Shown here one piece after another: positions 16,198 through 25,085 of a stretch of 64,000 bases of DNA. Positions within the stretch are counted from its first letter, which is position 1, and each line of letters opens with the position of its first letter. The notes beneath the pieces were generated by a model. That model had not been told where the DNA came from. It searched no databases and saw nothing but the letters and a program-made list of their open reading frames with translations. The position numbers were made by a program, and so were the translations under genes. This stretch comes from Bradyrhizobium sp. cir1 (GTDB lineage: Bacteria; Pseudomonadota; Alphaproteobacteria; Rhizobiales; Xanthobacteraceae), in assembly GCF_014198245.1 (NCBI RefSeq), contig NZ_JACIHE010000004.1:343997-407996 (forward strand), in the 5' to 3' direction.

Positions 16198-16698
16198 ATG
16201 CGAGCATTGTTGGCGATCGCAGCTTTGCTGGTGACGGGCTCGGCCGCGTTCGCCGACCCGCCGAAGCTCGCCGTGTTCGATTTCGAGCTGATCGACACCA
16301 GCCTTCCCGGCGAGTTCTACGGCTCCAGGCCCGAGCTGGCGCGGCTGGAGCGCATCAGCGAACAGTTGCGCAAGGAATTGGCAGAGTCGGGCCGGTTCCA
16401 GGTGCTCGACATCGCGCCGGTCAGGGACGCCGCCCGTCACGCCAATTTGCAGGCCTGCGGCGGCTGCGATCTCAAGCTCGCCAGCCAGCTTGGCGCCGAG
16501 CTCGAGATTACCGGCATGGTGCAGAAGGTCTCGAACCTGATCATCAATCTCAACATCTATCTGCGCGACGTGAAGACCGGCAACATGATCACCGCCGCCA
16601 GCGCCGACATGCGCGGCAACACGGATGAATCCTGGACGCGCACGATGAGCTACCTCATTCGCAACCGCCTGCTGGCGCCGAATTACGGCAAGCCGTGA
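16198..16698 (+). CDS. Exported DUF2380/DUF3280-like protein
   Basis: A 166-residue protein with a signal peptide of about 19 residues (ending AAFAD). A domain follows starting KLAVFDFELIDTS, with EQLRKELAESGRF and a CGGC motif in the middle (QACGGCDLK). The pattern matches small secreted DUF2380/DUF3280-type proteins resembling a CsgG/TolB N-domain fold. It is divergent from the transporter operon and followed by a palindromic repeat. A role in the quinoprotein island is suggested only by linkage. Confidence 0.7.
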   Translation: MRALLAIAALLVTGSAAFADPPKLAVFDFELIDTSLPGEFYGSRPELARLERISEQLRKELAESGRFQVLDIAPVRDAARHANLQACGGCDLKLASQLGAELEITGMVQKVSNLIINLNIYLRDVKTGNMITAASADMRGNTDESWTRTMSYLIRNRLLAPNYGKP

Positions 16699-16705
16699 GT
16701 TCTTC

Positions 16706-16848
16706 GCCTCTCCCCGCCTGCGGGGAGAGGCCGGAATTTGCGAGAGCAAATTCCGGGTGAGGGGGAGTCTCCGCGAGTTCAACTCTCAGCGCCTTTGCGG
16801 AAGCAGCCCCTCACCCCAACCCTCTCCCCGTAAGAACGGGGAGAGGGG
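16706..16848. repeat. Dispersed repeat, cctctccccg...cggggagaggg type
   Basis: Left hairpin cctctccccgcctgcggggagagg, then aatttgcgagagcaaatt, then a right half (cctcaccccaaccctctcccc and ggggagaggg). Closely related copies lie at 37485-37646 and 38969-39110. It sits between convergent genes and may end transcription from both sides. Confidence 0.85.
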
Positions 16849-16863
16849 GAAGAGAGAGTGCGA

Positions 16864-17709
16864 TCACGCCGTCAATCTCGCCGCATGCCAGTGCAGATGA
16901 TCGCTCATGAACGTCGAGATGAAATAATAGCTGTGGTCATATCCCGCCTGGCGCCGCAGCGTCAGCGGGATGTTGGCCTGGCTGCAGGCTGCGTCCAGCA
17001 GCTCCGGCTTGAGCTGCTCCTTCAGGAAATTGTCGGCATCGCCATAGTCGACCAGGAAACCGGAAAATTTCGCGCCGTCCTCGATCAACGCCACGGTGTC
17101 GTGGTTGCGCCAGGCATCCTTGTTCGGTCCGAGATAGCCGGTCAGGGCCTTGATGCCCCAGGGCACCTGCGAGGGCGCGACGATCGGCGAGAAGGCGCTG
17201 GCCGCGCGATAGCGGTGCGGGTTGCGCAGCGCCACCGTCAGCGCGCCGTGGCCGCCCATCGAGTGCCCCATCACCGATTGCCGCTTGGCATCGACCGGAA
17301 AATTCTCCGCCACCAGCTTGGGCAGCTCGTCGGTGACGTAGCTCCACATGCGGTAGTTGCGCGCGAACGGCTCCTGCGTTGCGTCGACATAGAAGCCGGC
17401 GCCGAGACCGAAATCATAGGCGTTGTTGGCATCGCCGGGCACGTCGGGCCCGCGTGGTGAAGTGTCGGGCGCGACGAAGATCAGGCCGAGCTCGGCGCAG
17501 GCCTTGCGGAATTCGCCCTTCTCGGTGACGTTGGCATGCGTGCAGGTGAGGCCAGAGAGGTACCAGACCACGGGCAGCCTGGCGCCGTCGGCATGCGGCG
17601 GAACATAGACCGAGAACACCATGTCGGTTCCGGTCGCCTGGCTGGCATGGCGATACACGCCCTGCACGCCGCCATAGGATTTATTGGTCGAGACAGTCTG
17701 GATCGTCAT
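16864..17709 (-). CDS. fghA: S-formylglutathione hydrolase
   Basis: A 281-residue cytoplasmic esterase D-family enzyme that hydrolyses S-formylglutathione to formate and glutathione, the second step of glutathione-dependent formaldehyde oxidation. The nucleophile motif is GHSMGGHG (S150). The oxyanion and family signature WYLSGLTCTHANVTEKG lies at about residues 49-65, and the catalytic His is probably in YDHSYYFI near the C-terminus. Length fits the family. The partner formaldehyde dehydrogenase gene is not in the window. Location between alcohol-oxidation genes and a two-component system fits disposal of formaldehyde from methanol. Confidence 0.95.
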   Translation of the reverse strand: MTIQTVSTNKSYGGVQGVYRHASQATGTDMVFSVYVPPHADGARLPVVWYLSGLTCTHANVTEKGEFRKACAELGLIFVAPDTSPRGPDVPGDANNAYDFGLGAGFYVDATQEPFARNYRMWSYVTDELPKLVAENFPVDAKRQSVMGHSMGGHGALTVALRNPHRYRAASAFSPIVAPSQVPWGIKALTGYLGPNKDAWRNHDTVALIEDGAKFSGFLVDYGDADNFLKEQLKPELLDAACSQANIPLTLRRQAGYDHSYYFISTFMSDHLHWHAARLTA

Positions 17710-17785
17710 GCCTGAAAACTCCGTGGCATCTCACCACATCAAGATTGCAACGCTTGTGTGACCGAATTTGCGGCGGCGCGTGTCG

Positions 17786-18406
17786 TCAGGCGACGCCGCT
17801 GTCGATCGCCAGCCGGACCAGCTCGACCGAGGTCTTCACGCCGAGCTTCTGTCGCATGATCGAGGAGGTGTTAGCCACCGTCTTGTACGACGACTGCACC
17901 AGCCAGGCGATCTCCGACAGGCTCTTGCCGGCGCTCAGCAGCCGCAAGATTTCCATCTCGCGCGCGTTCAGCTTCGACAGCGGGCTTTGCGCCAGCGCCG
18001 GCCCCGCGAAGGCGATGCTGCGCGCAATCGCGGTCGGAAGGTAAGTGCCTCCGCCGCCGACGGCGCGGATCGCCTCGACGAGGTCGTCGGGGTCGCCGGT
18101 CTTGGAGACGTAGCCCTTGGCGCCGCATTCGATCGCGCGCGCGGCGAAGGCCGGGTCGTCGTTCATGCTGAACATGATGATGCGGGCCTCGGGCGCGCGC
18201 TCGAGGATGCGGCGGGCGAGCTCGAAGCCGGAGACGGTCGGCAGGTTGATGTCGATGATGCAGAGGTCGGGGCGCTCGACGATGAAGACGCATTCGCCGT
18301 CCTCGGCGTCGGCGGCCTCCAGAATCTCGATCTCGCCCTCGTCGGCCAGCACGGCACGGCAGCCGGAGGCGACAATGGGATGATCGTCGACGATCAGAAT
18401 GCGCAT
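17786..18406 (-). CDS. LuxR-family response regulator of a two-component system
   Basis: 206 residues from ATG 18406 (an upstream in-frame Met at 18490 gives an unlikely Cys/Arg-rich extension). The N-terminal receiver domain has DDH at 7-9, phosphoacceptor D52 in IIDINLP and conserved K102. The C-terminal LuxR-type helix-turn-helix is at about 140-200 (LNAREMEILRLLSAGKSLSEIA). It is divergent from the histidine kinase at 18599. LuxR-type regulators with such kinases control quinoprotein alcohol oxidation in other bacteria (PedR2/PedS2, FlhR/FlhS, MoxX/MoxY), so control of this island is the likeliest role. Confidence 0.92.
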   Translation of the reverse strand: MRILIVDDHPIVASGCRAVLADEGEIEILEAADAEDGECVFIVERPDLCIIDINLPTVSGFELARRILERAPEARIIMFSMNDDPAFAARAIECGAKGYVSKTGDPDDLVEAIRAVGGGGTYLPTAIARSIAFAGPALAQSPLSKLNAREMEILRLLSAGKSLSEIAWLVQSSYKTVANTSSIMRQKLGVKTSVELVRLAIDSGVA

Positions 18407-18598
18407 AGGCGTTTCCCCGTAACAGCGCCGGCCTGTTATCGCGCCGCATGATACCGAACAGGAGCGCCGCTGCGTCTCATGTCGCCTCATGCAACCCGGT
18501 CGGGATTGCTGTACGCTTTCGATTAGATATCGGGCGCTTCGCCCCTGTCAACGTCATCGGCAGGTGCGGGCGTCCTTCGCGGGGTACGGACACAACCA

Positions 18599-19957
18599 AT
18601 GTGGCAGAATCTATCCTTGCGCGCGCGCATCAACCTGTTGCTGGCGCTGCTGCTGGCGCTGGGGCTCGCGGTCAATATCGGCCGCCAGGTCGCCGAGGCC
18701 GGCCCGCGCGTGCAGGCCGAGGACCAGAGCGTGATCCGCCTTGCGCGCGAATTCATCGAGATGATCGTTGCCGATCTCAACGAGGCGCCCGATCCGGATG
18801 CGCGGCTGAACCAGATCGCCCGCGATCTCAGCCGGCTGCGCCATGTCAGCATCGCGCTTCACGGTTCCGGCGGGAACCCGCTGACGCCGCCGCGGCCCGA
18901 TGCCGACGACGACACGCGCGCCCCGCCGGCCTGGTTCGTCAGCCTGGTGCATCCCGAGCAGACCGCGGTGAGCGTGCCGGTGTCGATCCATGGCAGGCCG
19001 GGCTCGCTCCGAATCACCTCGCATCCCGATGACGAGATCGCCGAGATCTGGGACGGCATCGTGACCCAGCTCGAGGTCGGCTCGGTGATCGCGCTCGCGC
19101 TGTTTTTCTTGATGATGAATGTGGTCGGCCGGGCGCTGACGCCGTTGCAGTCGCTGGCGGAGGTGATGGGGAAGCTCGAGGGCGGACATTATGAGGCGCG
19201 CGTCGCGCCGGGCGGCGCGCCCGAGCTTGCCGCCATCTGCACCAGGCTCAATCATCTTGCGGCGACGCTCAGCGAGGCGGTCGAGGACAAGCGGCGCCTC
19301 GCCGAGCGCGCGGTGTCGCTGCAGGACGTGGAGCGCAAGGAGATCGCGCGCGAATTGCACGACGAGTTCGGGCCGTATCTGTTCTCGCTGCGCGCCCATG
19401 CCAGCGCGCTGGCAAAGCTCGCGGACGGGAAGGCGCCGAGCGCAGAGGCGGTGCGCAAGCACGGCAGCGCCCTGCTGGAGCAGATCAACGCACTCCAGCA
19501 ATTCACGCGCCGCGTGCTGGAGCGCTTAAGACCCGTGGGGCTCGCCGAGTTCGGCCTCGGCCAGGCGCTGGAATCGCTGTCGCGGCTGTGGCGGGAGTCG
19601 CATCCCGACGTCACCATCGAAACCACGATCTCTCCCCGGCTGGGGGCGACCGGCGAGACCGCGGACCTCACCATCTACCGCGTGGTGCAGGAGGCGCTGA
19701 CCAACGTGTTTCGCCACGCCGGTGCGACCGCAGTCAATGTCGTCATCGAGCCCGCGGACCAGCCGACGCGCGACGGCCGCCTCTGCGCCCGGGTGCGCGT
19801 CAGCGACAATGGCCGCGGCATGGAGCCGGGCCAGAAGCTCGGCTTCGGCCTCGTCGGCATGCGCGAGCGGATCCTGGCGCTGGGCGGCACGCTCAACGTC
19901 GTGTCCGGCGACGGCGGCCTGACCGTCGAGGCGCTGGTGCCGACGGCGGCGGCCTGA
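18599..19957 (+). CDS. Membrane sensor histidine kinase (HisKA_3 type)
   Basis: A 452-residue sensor kinase. First transmembrane segment about 10-28, periplasmic domain about 30-155, second transmembrane segment about 158-177, then HAMP (about 178-235). The HisKA_3 dimerisation helix has phosphoacceptor H254 in RELHDEFG, and the HATPase domain has DNGRGMEPG and a GFGLVGMRER G-box. It is the partner of the divergent LuxR-type regulator. The periplasmic sensor domain has no recognised ligand motif. By analogy with PedS2/MoxY it may sense alcohol-oxidation state or lanthanides; that is inference. Confidence 0.92.
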   Translation: MWQNLSLRARINLLLALLLALGLAVNIGRQVAEAGPRVQAEDQSVIRLAREFIEMIVADLNEAPDPDARLNQIARDLSRLRHVSIALHGSGGNPLTPPRPDADDDTRAPPAWFVSLVHPEQTAVSVPVSIHGRPGSLRITSHPDDEIAEIWDGIVTQLEVGSVIALALFFLMMNVVGRALTPLQSLAEVMGKLEGGHYEARVAPGGAPELAAICTRLNHLAATLSEAVEDKRRLAERAVSLQDVERKEIARELHDEFGPYLFSLRAHASALAKLADGKAPSAEAVRKHGSALLEQINALQQFTRRVLERLRPVGLAEFGLGQALESLSRLWRESHPDVTIETTISPRLGATGETADLTIYRVVQEALTNVFRHAGATAVNVVIEPADQPTRDGRLCARVRVSDNGRGMEPGQKLGFGLVGMRERILALGGTLNVVSGDGGLTVEALVPTAAA

Positions 19958-19968
19958 TGGCGTCTGGA

Positions 19969-20060
19969 GCATGATCCCGAAAAGTGTGAAGCGGTTTTCC
20001 GAAAAGATCATGCTCAAACAGGACGATCGGGAAAAATTCCCGATTTGGTCGGGAAGACGG
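19969..20060. repeat. Dispersed repeat, catgatcccgaaaagtg type, with following gc-rich hairpin
   Basis: agcatgatcccgaaaagtgtgaagcgg with its inverse ttccgaaaagatcatgct (19967-20014), then a small hairpin gatcgggaaaaattcccgat. It matches the element at 4408 over its first half. It lies between the kinase stop and the TonB receptor start, in the receptor's 5' leader or promoter region. Confidence 0.7.
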
Positions 20061-20174
20061 GTGCGGATATTGCCCGACCTTTTGTGGCTGGCGCGTGAGC
20101 TGCTGCTGATTACACTCGTCTGCACCAAACGGCGAAGATCGGAACAGCCGGGGGTTACGGGTGGGAAGGCTGGG

Positions 20175-22646
20175 ATGGGCAAGCGTCTTTGGAGCAAGCG
20201 TCGTGTGTTGATGGCTTCGGTCTCGACGGGGCTGCTGTCAGGGCTGGTCTTTGCGAGCCCTGCCCGGGCCGCGCAGAACGAGGAAACCAACGTCCAGAAC
20301 CTGCCGCCGGTCGAGGTGACGGCACCGTCGCAATCGACTGCGAGGCGCACGACGCCAACGCGGCCGGTCGCGCGCGCGGGGGCCTCGTCGTCGAACCGCC
20401 CCAAGCCGCGCATCTACGTCTACCCGACCTCGCCTGGCACCGGCCGGGGTCTCGACGTCGACAAGGTCGCCTCGGCCATCAACGCGGTCGATGCCAATCA
20501 GATCAGGCGGACCGGCTCGCTCAACGTCACCGACGCGCTGCGCGACAACATCGCCGGCGTCAACATCGCTGAAGTCACCGGCAATCCGTTTCAGCCGAAT
20601 GTCGAATTCCGCGGCTTCGTCGCCTCGCCCGTCACGGGCACGCCGCAGAGTCTTGCCGTGTACCAGAACGGCGTCCGCATCAACGAAGCCTTCTCGGACG
20701 CCGTCAACTGGGACCTGATCCCGACCGCCGCGATCAGGTCGGTGACACTCGTCACCAACAACCCCGCCTTCGGCCTCAATGCGCTCGGCGGCGCGATCAA
20801 TCTGCAGATGAAGGACGGCTTCACCTATCAGGGCGCCGAGCTCGATCTGATGGGCGGCTCGTTCGGCCGCGTCCAGGGCTCGGCGCAATGGGGCAAGACC
20901 GTCGACAAGAACTACGGCGTCTATGCCGCGCTCGAAGGCCTGCGTGACGATGGTTTCCGCAATTTCTCCCAATCGACCGTGCGGCGCTTCTACGGCGATG
21001 TCGGCTACAAGGAAGGCGACAGCGAATTCCACGTCAACATGGGCCTCGCCAAGAACGATTTCGGCGCCAGCGCCACCGTTCCGGCCGAGCTGCTCGACAA
21101 ATATTGGGGCGCGACCTACACGACGCCGCAGACCACGAGCAACCGCGTCGGCTATCTCAATTTCACCGGAAAGGTCGATGCGACGCCGACGTGGACGCTG
21201 GAGGGTACCGCGCATCTGCGCAGATACGAGCAGAAGCTGGTCGACGGCAATCCGACCGACGTGCAGGAATGCGCCGTTGCCGGGCTGTTGTGCTTCGGCA
21301 ACGATACGACGCCGGCGAACGGCATCAACGGCGTCCAGCTTGCCAATCCTTTTCCAACGGGGACCATTCTCGGCGAGATCGATCGCAGCTCGATAGGCTC
21401 GACCAGCTTCGGCGTGTCAGGGCAGGCCACCAACACCGATCAGCTGTTCGGGCACGACAACCGCTTCGTCATGGGCACCAGCTACGACGCCAGTGTCACG
21501 CGCTACACCGCGACCGCTGAGATCGGCACGATCGGAGAAAATTACGTCGTCACCGGCAGCGGCATCTTCCTTGGGCCGACCGGCGTACCCGCCCCCGTCG
21601 CAGGTCCCGTCTCGCTGCGGACCGTCAATCAATATAACGGCCTCTACGCGATGGACACGTTCAACGTCACGGATGCCTTCGCCATCACCGGTGGTGGCCG
21701 CTTCAACGTGGCGCGCATCACGCTGGAGGATCAGCTCGGCACCAGTCTCAACGGCGATCACACCTTCACGCGCTTCAATCCGGTGATCGGCGGCACCTAC
21801 AAGATCACGCCGGAGCTGACGGCCTATGCCGGTTATTCCGAGGCCAACCGCGTGCCGACGCCGCTCGAGCTCGGCTGCGCTGACCCGACCAGGCCCTGCC
21901 TGCTCGCGGCGTTTCTGGTTTCGGACCCGCCGCTGAAGCAGGTGGTGTCCAAGACCGTGGAGGCCGGCTTCCGCGGCACCAGGGAGCTGAACATCGGCTC
22001 CCTTGGATGGAAGGTCGGTGCGTTCCGCGCCACCAACTATGACGACATCGTCGCCGTTCCCGCAGTGGGGCGCACCGGTTTCGGCTATTTCACCAATGTC
22101 GGCAGAACGCGGCGTCAGGGGCTCGAGGCCGAAGTCAACATCAAATCATCAACGCTTCAGTTCCAGGCGAGCTATGCGTTCGTCGACGCACGCTATCTCG
22201 ATGCTTTCGAGCTCGGCTCCGAAAGCCCGTTCAGGGATCCCGTGACCGAGACGATCCAGGTCCTGCCCGGCGACCAGATTCCCGCGATTCCCCGCCACCG
22301 GGTCAAGGTCGGTATCGACTACAACGTCACCGACGTCTGGAAAGTCGGCGGCAATGCACTGTTCGTCTCGAGCCAGTATTTCGTCGGCGACGAGTCCAAC
22401 CAGTATTCGAAGTTGCCGTCCTACACCGTGTTCAATCTCCACACCTCCTATCAGGTGACGAAGAACGTCCAGCTCTACGGCCGCGTCGACAACATCTTCG
22501 ACAGGCGCTACGCCACCTACGGACAGTTCTTCGACCGCGAAGCCGTGCCGAATTTCACCAATGGCGGCGCCGAATTCACCGACCCGCGCTCGCTCAGCCC
22601 GGCACGGCCGCGCGCGTTCTATGCGGGAATGCGGGTGACGTTCTAG
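20175..22646 (+). CDS. TonB-dependent outer-membrane receptor (candidate LutH-type)
   Basis: An 823-residue receptor. Start ATG 20175 is chosen because it begins the signal peptide (ending ARAAQ, about residue 34); upstream in-frame codons run through a dispersed repeat. A TonB-box-like LPPVEVTAP is at about 43-51. The plug domain (about 85-215) contains YQNGVRINEAF and AFGLNALGGAINLQMKDG. The 22-strand barrel ends in AGMRVTF. Cys pairs occur in predicted extracellular loops (CAVAGLLC, GCADPTRPC). It shares the island with lanM and a Lut-like ABC operon. In Methylorubrum the receptor LutH lies next to lanM and imports lanthanide chelates, so the same role is proposed; another siderophore-type ligand cannot be excluded. 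Confidence 0.92.
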   Translation: MGKRLWSKRRVLMASVSTGLLSGLVFASPARAAQNEETNVQNLPPVEVTAPSQSTARRTTPTRPVARAGASSSNRPKPRIYVYPTSPGTGRGLDVDKVASAINAVDANQIRRTGSLNVTDALRDNIAGVNIAEVTGNPFQPNVEFRGFVASPVTGTPQSLAVYQNGVRINEAFSDAVNWDLIPTAAIRSVTLVTNNPAFGLNALGGAINLQMKDGFTYQGAELDLMGGSFGRVQGSAQWGKTVDKNYGVYAALEGLRDDGFRNFSQSTVRRFYGDVGYKEGDSEFHVNMGLAKNDFGASATVPAELLDKYWGATYTTPQTTSNRVGYLNFTGKVDATPTWTLEGTAHLRRYEQKLVDGNPTDVQECAVAGLLCFGNDTTPANGINGVQLANPFPTGTILGEIDRSSIGSTSFGVSGQATNTDQLFGHDNRFVMGTSYDASVTRYTATAEIGTIGENYVVTGSGIFLGPTGVPAPVAGPVSLRTVNQYNGLYAMDTFNVTDAFAITGGGRFNVARITLEDQLGTSLNGDHTFTRFNPVIGGTYKITPELTAYAGYSEANRVPTPLELGCADPTRPCLLAAFLVSDPPLKQVVSKTVEAGFRGTRELNIGSLGWKVGAFRATNYDDIVAVPAVGRTGFGYFTNVGRTRRQGLEAEVNIKSSTLQFQASYAFVDARYLDAFELGSESPFRDPVTETIQVLPGDQIPAIPRHRVKVGIDYNVTDVWKVGGNALFVSSQYFVGDESNQYSKLPSYTVFNLHTSYQVTKNVQLYGRVDNIFDRRYATYGQFFDREAVPNFTNGGAEFTDPRSLSPARPRAFYAGMRVTF

Positions 22647-22782
22647 GTACGTCGAGGTCCGGCTGTCTGCGTCATGGGCGGAGAGGGGGGTAGAGCAGAC
22701 ATTGCTCCGCACCGTCATGCGCAGACAGCTTGCGTAAAATATCCTGCCTCCGGCATCATGGGCCCGGAGGCTTGCTTTTGTC

Positions 22783-23118
22783 GTGTCATTGAAAAACCCG
22801 GACGCCGTCGCCGCTATCGTTGCGGCGCTCCGACACGTTTACGGTGACGAGGTTGCGCGCCTCATGCTCGTCGAGGGCATGAGCCTCGCCAACCTGATCG
22901 ATGCGATGTTTTCCTCACCCTTGACGCACCGCGAAGCGATCAGGGCCATCACCGACGGATTGGACGACTTCGTCATTTCGCCGGACCTCGGCCGCATGTG
23001 GCACCTCAGGTACATCTATGCCGATGAGCCCGGCTCTTTGCATGTCGTGGACATGGAGATCGCCACGCCGAGCGGTACGCTGGTGAGCAAGGACGTCTGG
23101 CTTCGCCTGTCGTCTTAG
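22783..23118 (+). CDS. Hypothetical protein, 111 aa
   Basis: A GTG start is proposed at 22783 (GTG TCA TTG AAA), with GGAGG about 12 bases upstream. It is soluble, with no signal peptide; mostly helical in the first half (VAAIVAALRHVYGDEVARLM), beta-rich at the end. It stands alone after the TonB receptor. No family is recognised. Confidence 0.55.
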   Translation: MSLKNPDAVAAIVAALRHVYGDEVARLMLVEGMSLANLIDAMFSSPLTHREAIRAITDGLDDFVISPDLGRMWHLRYIYADEPGSLHVVDMEIATPSGTLVSKDVWLRLSS

Positions 23119-23257
23119 AGAGGCGGCGACCACTCACTCTTCGCTGCGGCGGCGCCTCCCGCGATGGGATGTGAGCCCAGCCACGTTCTACTTCAGGCCG
23201 ATTGACTCAATGTTCATGATTTGTTCTTATGCTGCAAGTCCAGCCAAGGAGCGAGCC

Positions 23258-23572
23258 ATGGACAACCGCATCAATGAAATCCGTAAGATCATCAGGGCGT
23301 TACGTATCAGCATGCGTGAGGCCGAGGCCATCATGCATGAGCAAATCAACCGGGACGAAGACTGCACCTTCGTGGCCGAGGAGGTCATGAAGATGCGCAC
23401 CGTGATGAGCGGGCTCGTCCAGGAGCGGGCTGCTCTCGGGGACACCGACCCGATCGTCGTCGCCAGCCTCTTCGTTCCCCGCCGACGGCCGACGGCACCG
23501 CGCATCGGCGTCGAGAAGCGCCGCCTCGTTCCGCCAAGCCTTGTACCGCCAGGAGAGGTGGCGCGGGCATGA
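23258..23572 (+). CDS. Hypothetical protein, 104 aa
   Basis: Start ATG 23258 has AAGGAG upstream with good spacing. The product is basic and helical at the N-terminus (INEIRKIIRALRISMREAEAIMHEQI), with a proline/arginine-rich C-terminus. Its stop overlaps the next start (ATGA at 23569-23572), so the two genes are translationally coupled. No domain is recognised; the N-terminal helix could mediate dimerisation. Confidence 0.6.
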   Translation: MDNRINEIRKIIRALRISMREAEAIMHEQINRDEDCTFVAEEVMKMRTVMSGLVQERAALGDTDPIVVASLFVPRRRPTAPRIGVEKRRLVPPSLVPPGEVARA

Positions 23573-23802
23573 AGGGAGAGAGGCCGACCTACTTCTCCGA
23601 CATGCGGGAGCCACCTGAGTTCTTGAAGGCTCTCGAGCACGCGCGGCGCCTGTCCTGCCTCGAAGGCTGGTGCCGCATGCATGTCGAGGCCATCCAGGTC
23701 GCGATCGATCAATATGCGGAAGCAGCTCTCGGCAATCGGGAGTTCTTCCTCAACAAGCCGCACAGCATCGGCGAGAGTCGCAGGAGCGGCGAGGTGCCGT
23801 GA
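23569..23802 (+). CDS. Hypothetical protein, 77 aa, coupled to the preceding gene
   Basis: Starts with a 4-base ATGA overlap to the upstream gene. It is soluble; the central region HARRLSCLEGWCRMHVEAIQVAIDQYAEAA is predicted helical and has two cysteines nine... to within one turn of each other's helices. No recognised family. The coupling argues that it is real and works with its neighbour. Confidence 0.5.
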   Translation: MKGERPTYFSDMREPPEFLKALEHARRLSCLEGWCRMHVEAIQVAIDQYAEAALGNREFFLNKPHSIGESRRSGEVP

Positions 23803-23986
23803 AGTCGAGTGGGGGCGGCACCTAACTCCCCCGTTCGGCGAATTGCTGTCGGTGCATTGGCCCGACGCCGTGTCACCGTTGATCTATGTCAAGGCCATCA
23901 GTTCATTGATGCCGGCCCCATGCTTGGGCGTGCTCGAGGTGGCTCCCGTCACTCATCGGTTCGCACGTGCCATGGGGAGGACCATC

Positions 23987-24256
23987 ATGCATCGCAGCAA
24001 GAACCGTTCGATCAAGTCCCCGGCAGTTGCAGGCTTCGCCGCCAGCGCTTTGTTGGGATTGGCAAGCCTCACGCTTAGTCCGACCCCGGCTGGGGCGGTG
24101 GTCTATTGTCAGTACATCGATTATCCGCCGAGCTGCGTCGCCAGGGCCGGCGTCGTGCTCCGGCCGCGTCCCGTCGCTCGCGCTGCAGTCCGCGCCGGCA
24201 CGGCGAGCTCAACCAATTGGAACGGCGGCGTCAATCGCGTCGGCGTGCGGCGGTAA
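23987..24256 (+). CDS. Small secreted hypothetical protein, 89 aa
   Basis: Start ATG 23987 has GGGGAGG six bases upstream. It has a basic N-terminus, a hydrophobic stretch (AVAGFAASALLGLASLTL) and a signal-peptidase-like site near PAGA. The short mature part is VVYCQYIDYPPSCVAR followed by an Arg/Val/Ala-rich tail, with two Cys able to form a disulfide. Similar small exported proteins are frequent in rhizobia, without known function. Confidence 0.6.
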   Translation: MHRSKNRSIKSPAVAGFAASALLGLASLTLSPTPAGAVVYCQYIDYPPSCVARAGVVLRPRPVARAAVRAGTASSTNWNGGVNRVGVRR

Positions 24257-24422
24257 GAACCGCTCCTGAGGTGGCGAACCGGCGTCGCGGAATGCGACGC
24301 GCGGGCCCGTATCATTTGGCGTGCCATCGGTCTTTACCGATCGGAAACCATGTCAAATGATCCGAAAACTTTAACGAAACTACTCGGCGGTCTCTGCGTC
24401 AGTTCGGCGGAGGGGTCGTCCG

Positions 24423-24590
24423 ATGACAGAGCACCAGTTGAGAGAGCGGCAATTCCAGATCGCGCGTTACCGGCGCCTGGAGCGGGAAGTCACCGATCCG
24501 CTTGCGGCGGGTCTGCTTCACAGCATCATCGAGGAGCTTGAAGCGGAGCTGCGCAGGGACGCCCCGGATTGTCACGGGCCGCGTGATTAA
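24423..24590 (+). CDS. Small hypothetical protein, 55 aa
   Basis: Starts at ATG 24423 with GGAGGGG (24409-24415) seven bases upstream and ends at TAA 24588-24590. The product (MTEHQLRERQFQIARYRRL...) is charged and helical, with residues such as LLHSIIEELEAEL suggesting a short coiled coil. The strong ribosome-binding site supports expression. It lies 61 bases upstream of the GrlR-like gene. No family recognised. Confidence 0.5.
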   Translation: MTEHQLRERQFQIARYRRLEREVTDPLAAGLLHSIIEELEAELRRDAPDCHGPRD

Positions 24591-24651
24591 CGCTTTCTTA
24601 GCGCCGATCATGCGGATTATCCGCGGGGAACTACCAGGGGAGACTGCTCCC

Positions 24652-25056
24652 ATGCTGAAGGACGGTACCTACGCGGCGTGGTACAAGACGCCAATCGATC
24701 AGGGCACCGGGATCGTCCATGTTGCAGACGGCCGGATCTGGGGCCGCGACAGCCTGATGACCTATCACGGCTCCTGCAAGGTGGACGGAGATCGCTTCAC
24801 CGCAACCGTGTTGACCAGGCGCCATACCGATGGACGCGCGACGGTGTTCGGCGTGGAGGATGAGCTCACGCTGGAGATCGAGGGGACGTGCCCCGGCAAG
24901 ATCGCGACTTACACGGCGACGGCGGGACAGGCGCCGGGAATCGTCCTCCAGGGGACGCTTATCTTGACGGAACAGCCACCGCCGGCACCTGAACAAACCG
25001 GGCTACCGGCGTTCAATCCCGGCAAGCTTCCAAAGCTGCCGAAGCGCCCGCGCTGA
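24652..25056 (+). CDS. GrlR-like small regulatory-fold protein
   Basis: 134 residues from ATG 24652 (AGGGGAG upstream). The N-terminal part MLKDGTYAAWYKTP, then GIVHVADGRIWGRDS and YHGSCKVDGDRF, follows the pattern of the GrlR fold (a small lipocalin-like beta-barrel first known as a negative regulator of type III secretion). The C-terminus is proline/lysine-rich. Many rhizobial copies have no link to type III secretion, and no such genes lie here. Fold assignment is moderate; function unknown. Confidence 0.6.
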   Translation: MLKDGTYAAWYKTPIDQGTGIVHVADGRIWGRDSLMTYHGSCKVDGDRFTATVLTRRHTDGRATVFGVEDELTLEIEGTCPGKIATYTATAGQAPGIVLQGTLILTEQPPPAPEQTGLPAFNPGKLPKLPKRPR

Positions 25057-25085
25057 CCGCAGTGCTCCATGTCTCCGAGGCGAAG

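Noticed and set aside
20238..21215. Minus-strand 325-codon frame within the TonB receptor
   Set aside because: Antisense shadow of a strongly supported receptor gene.
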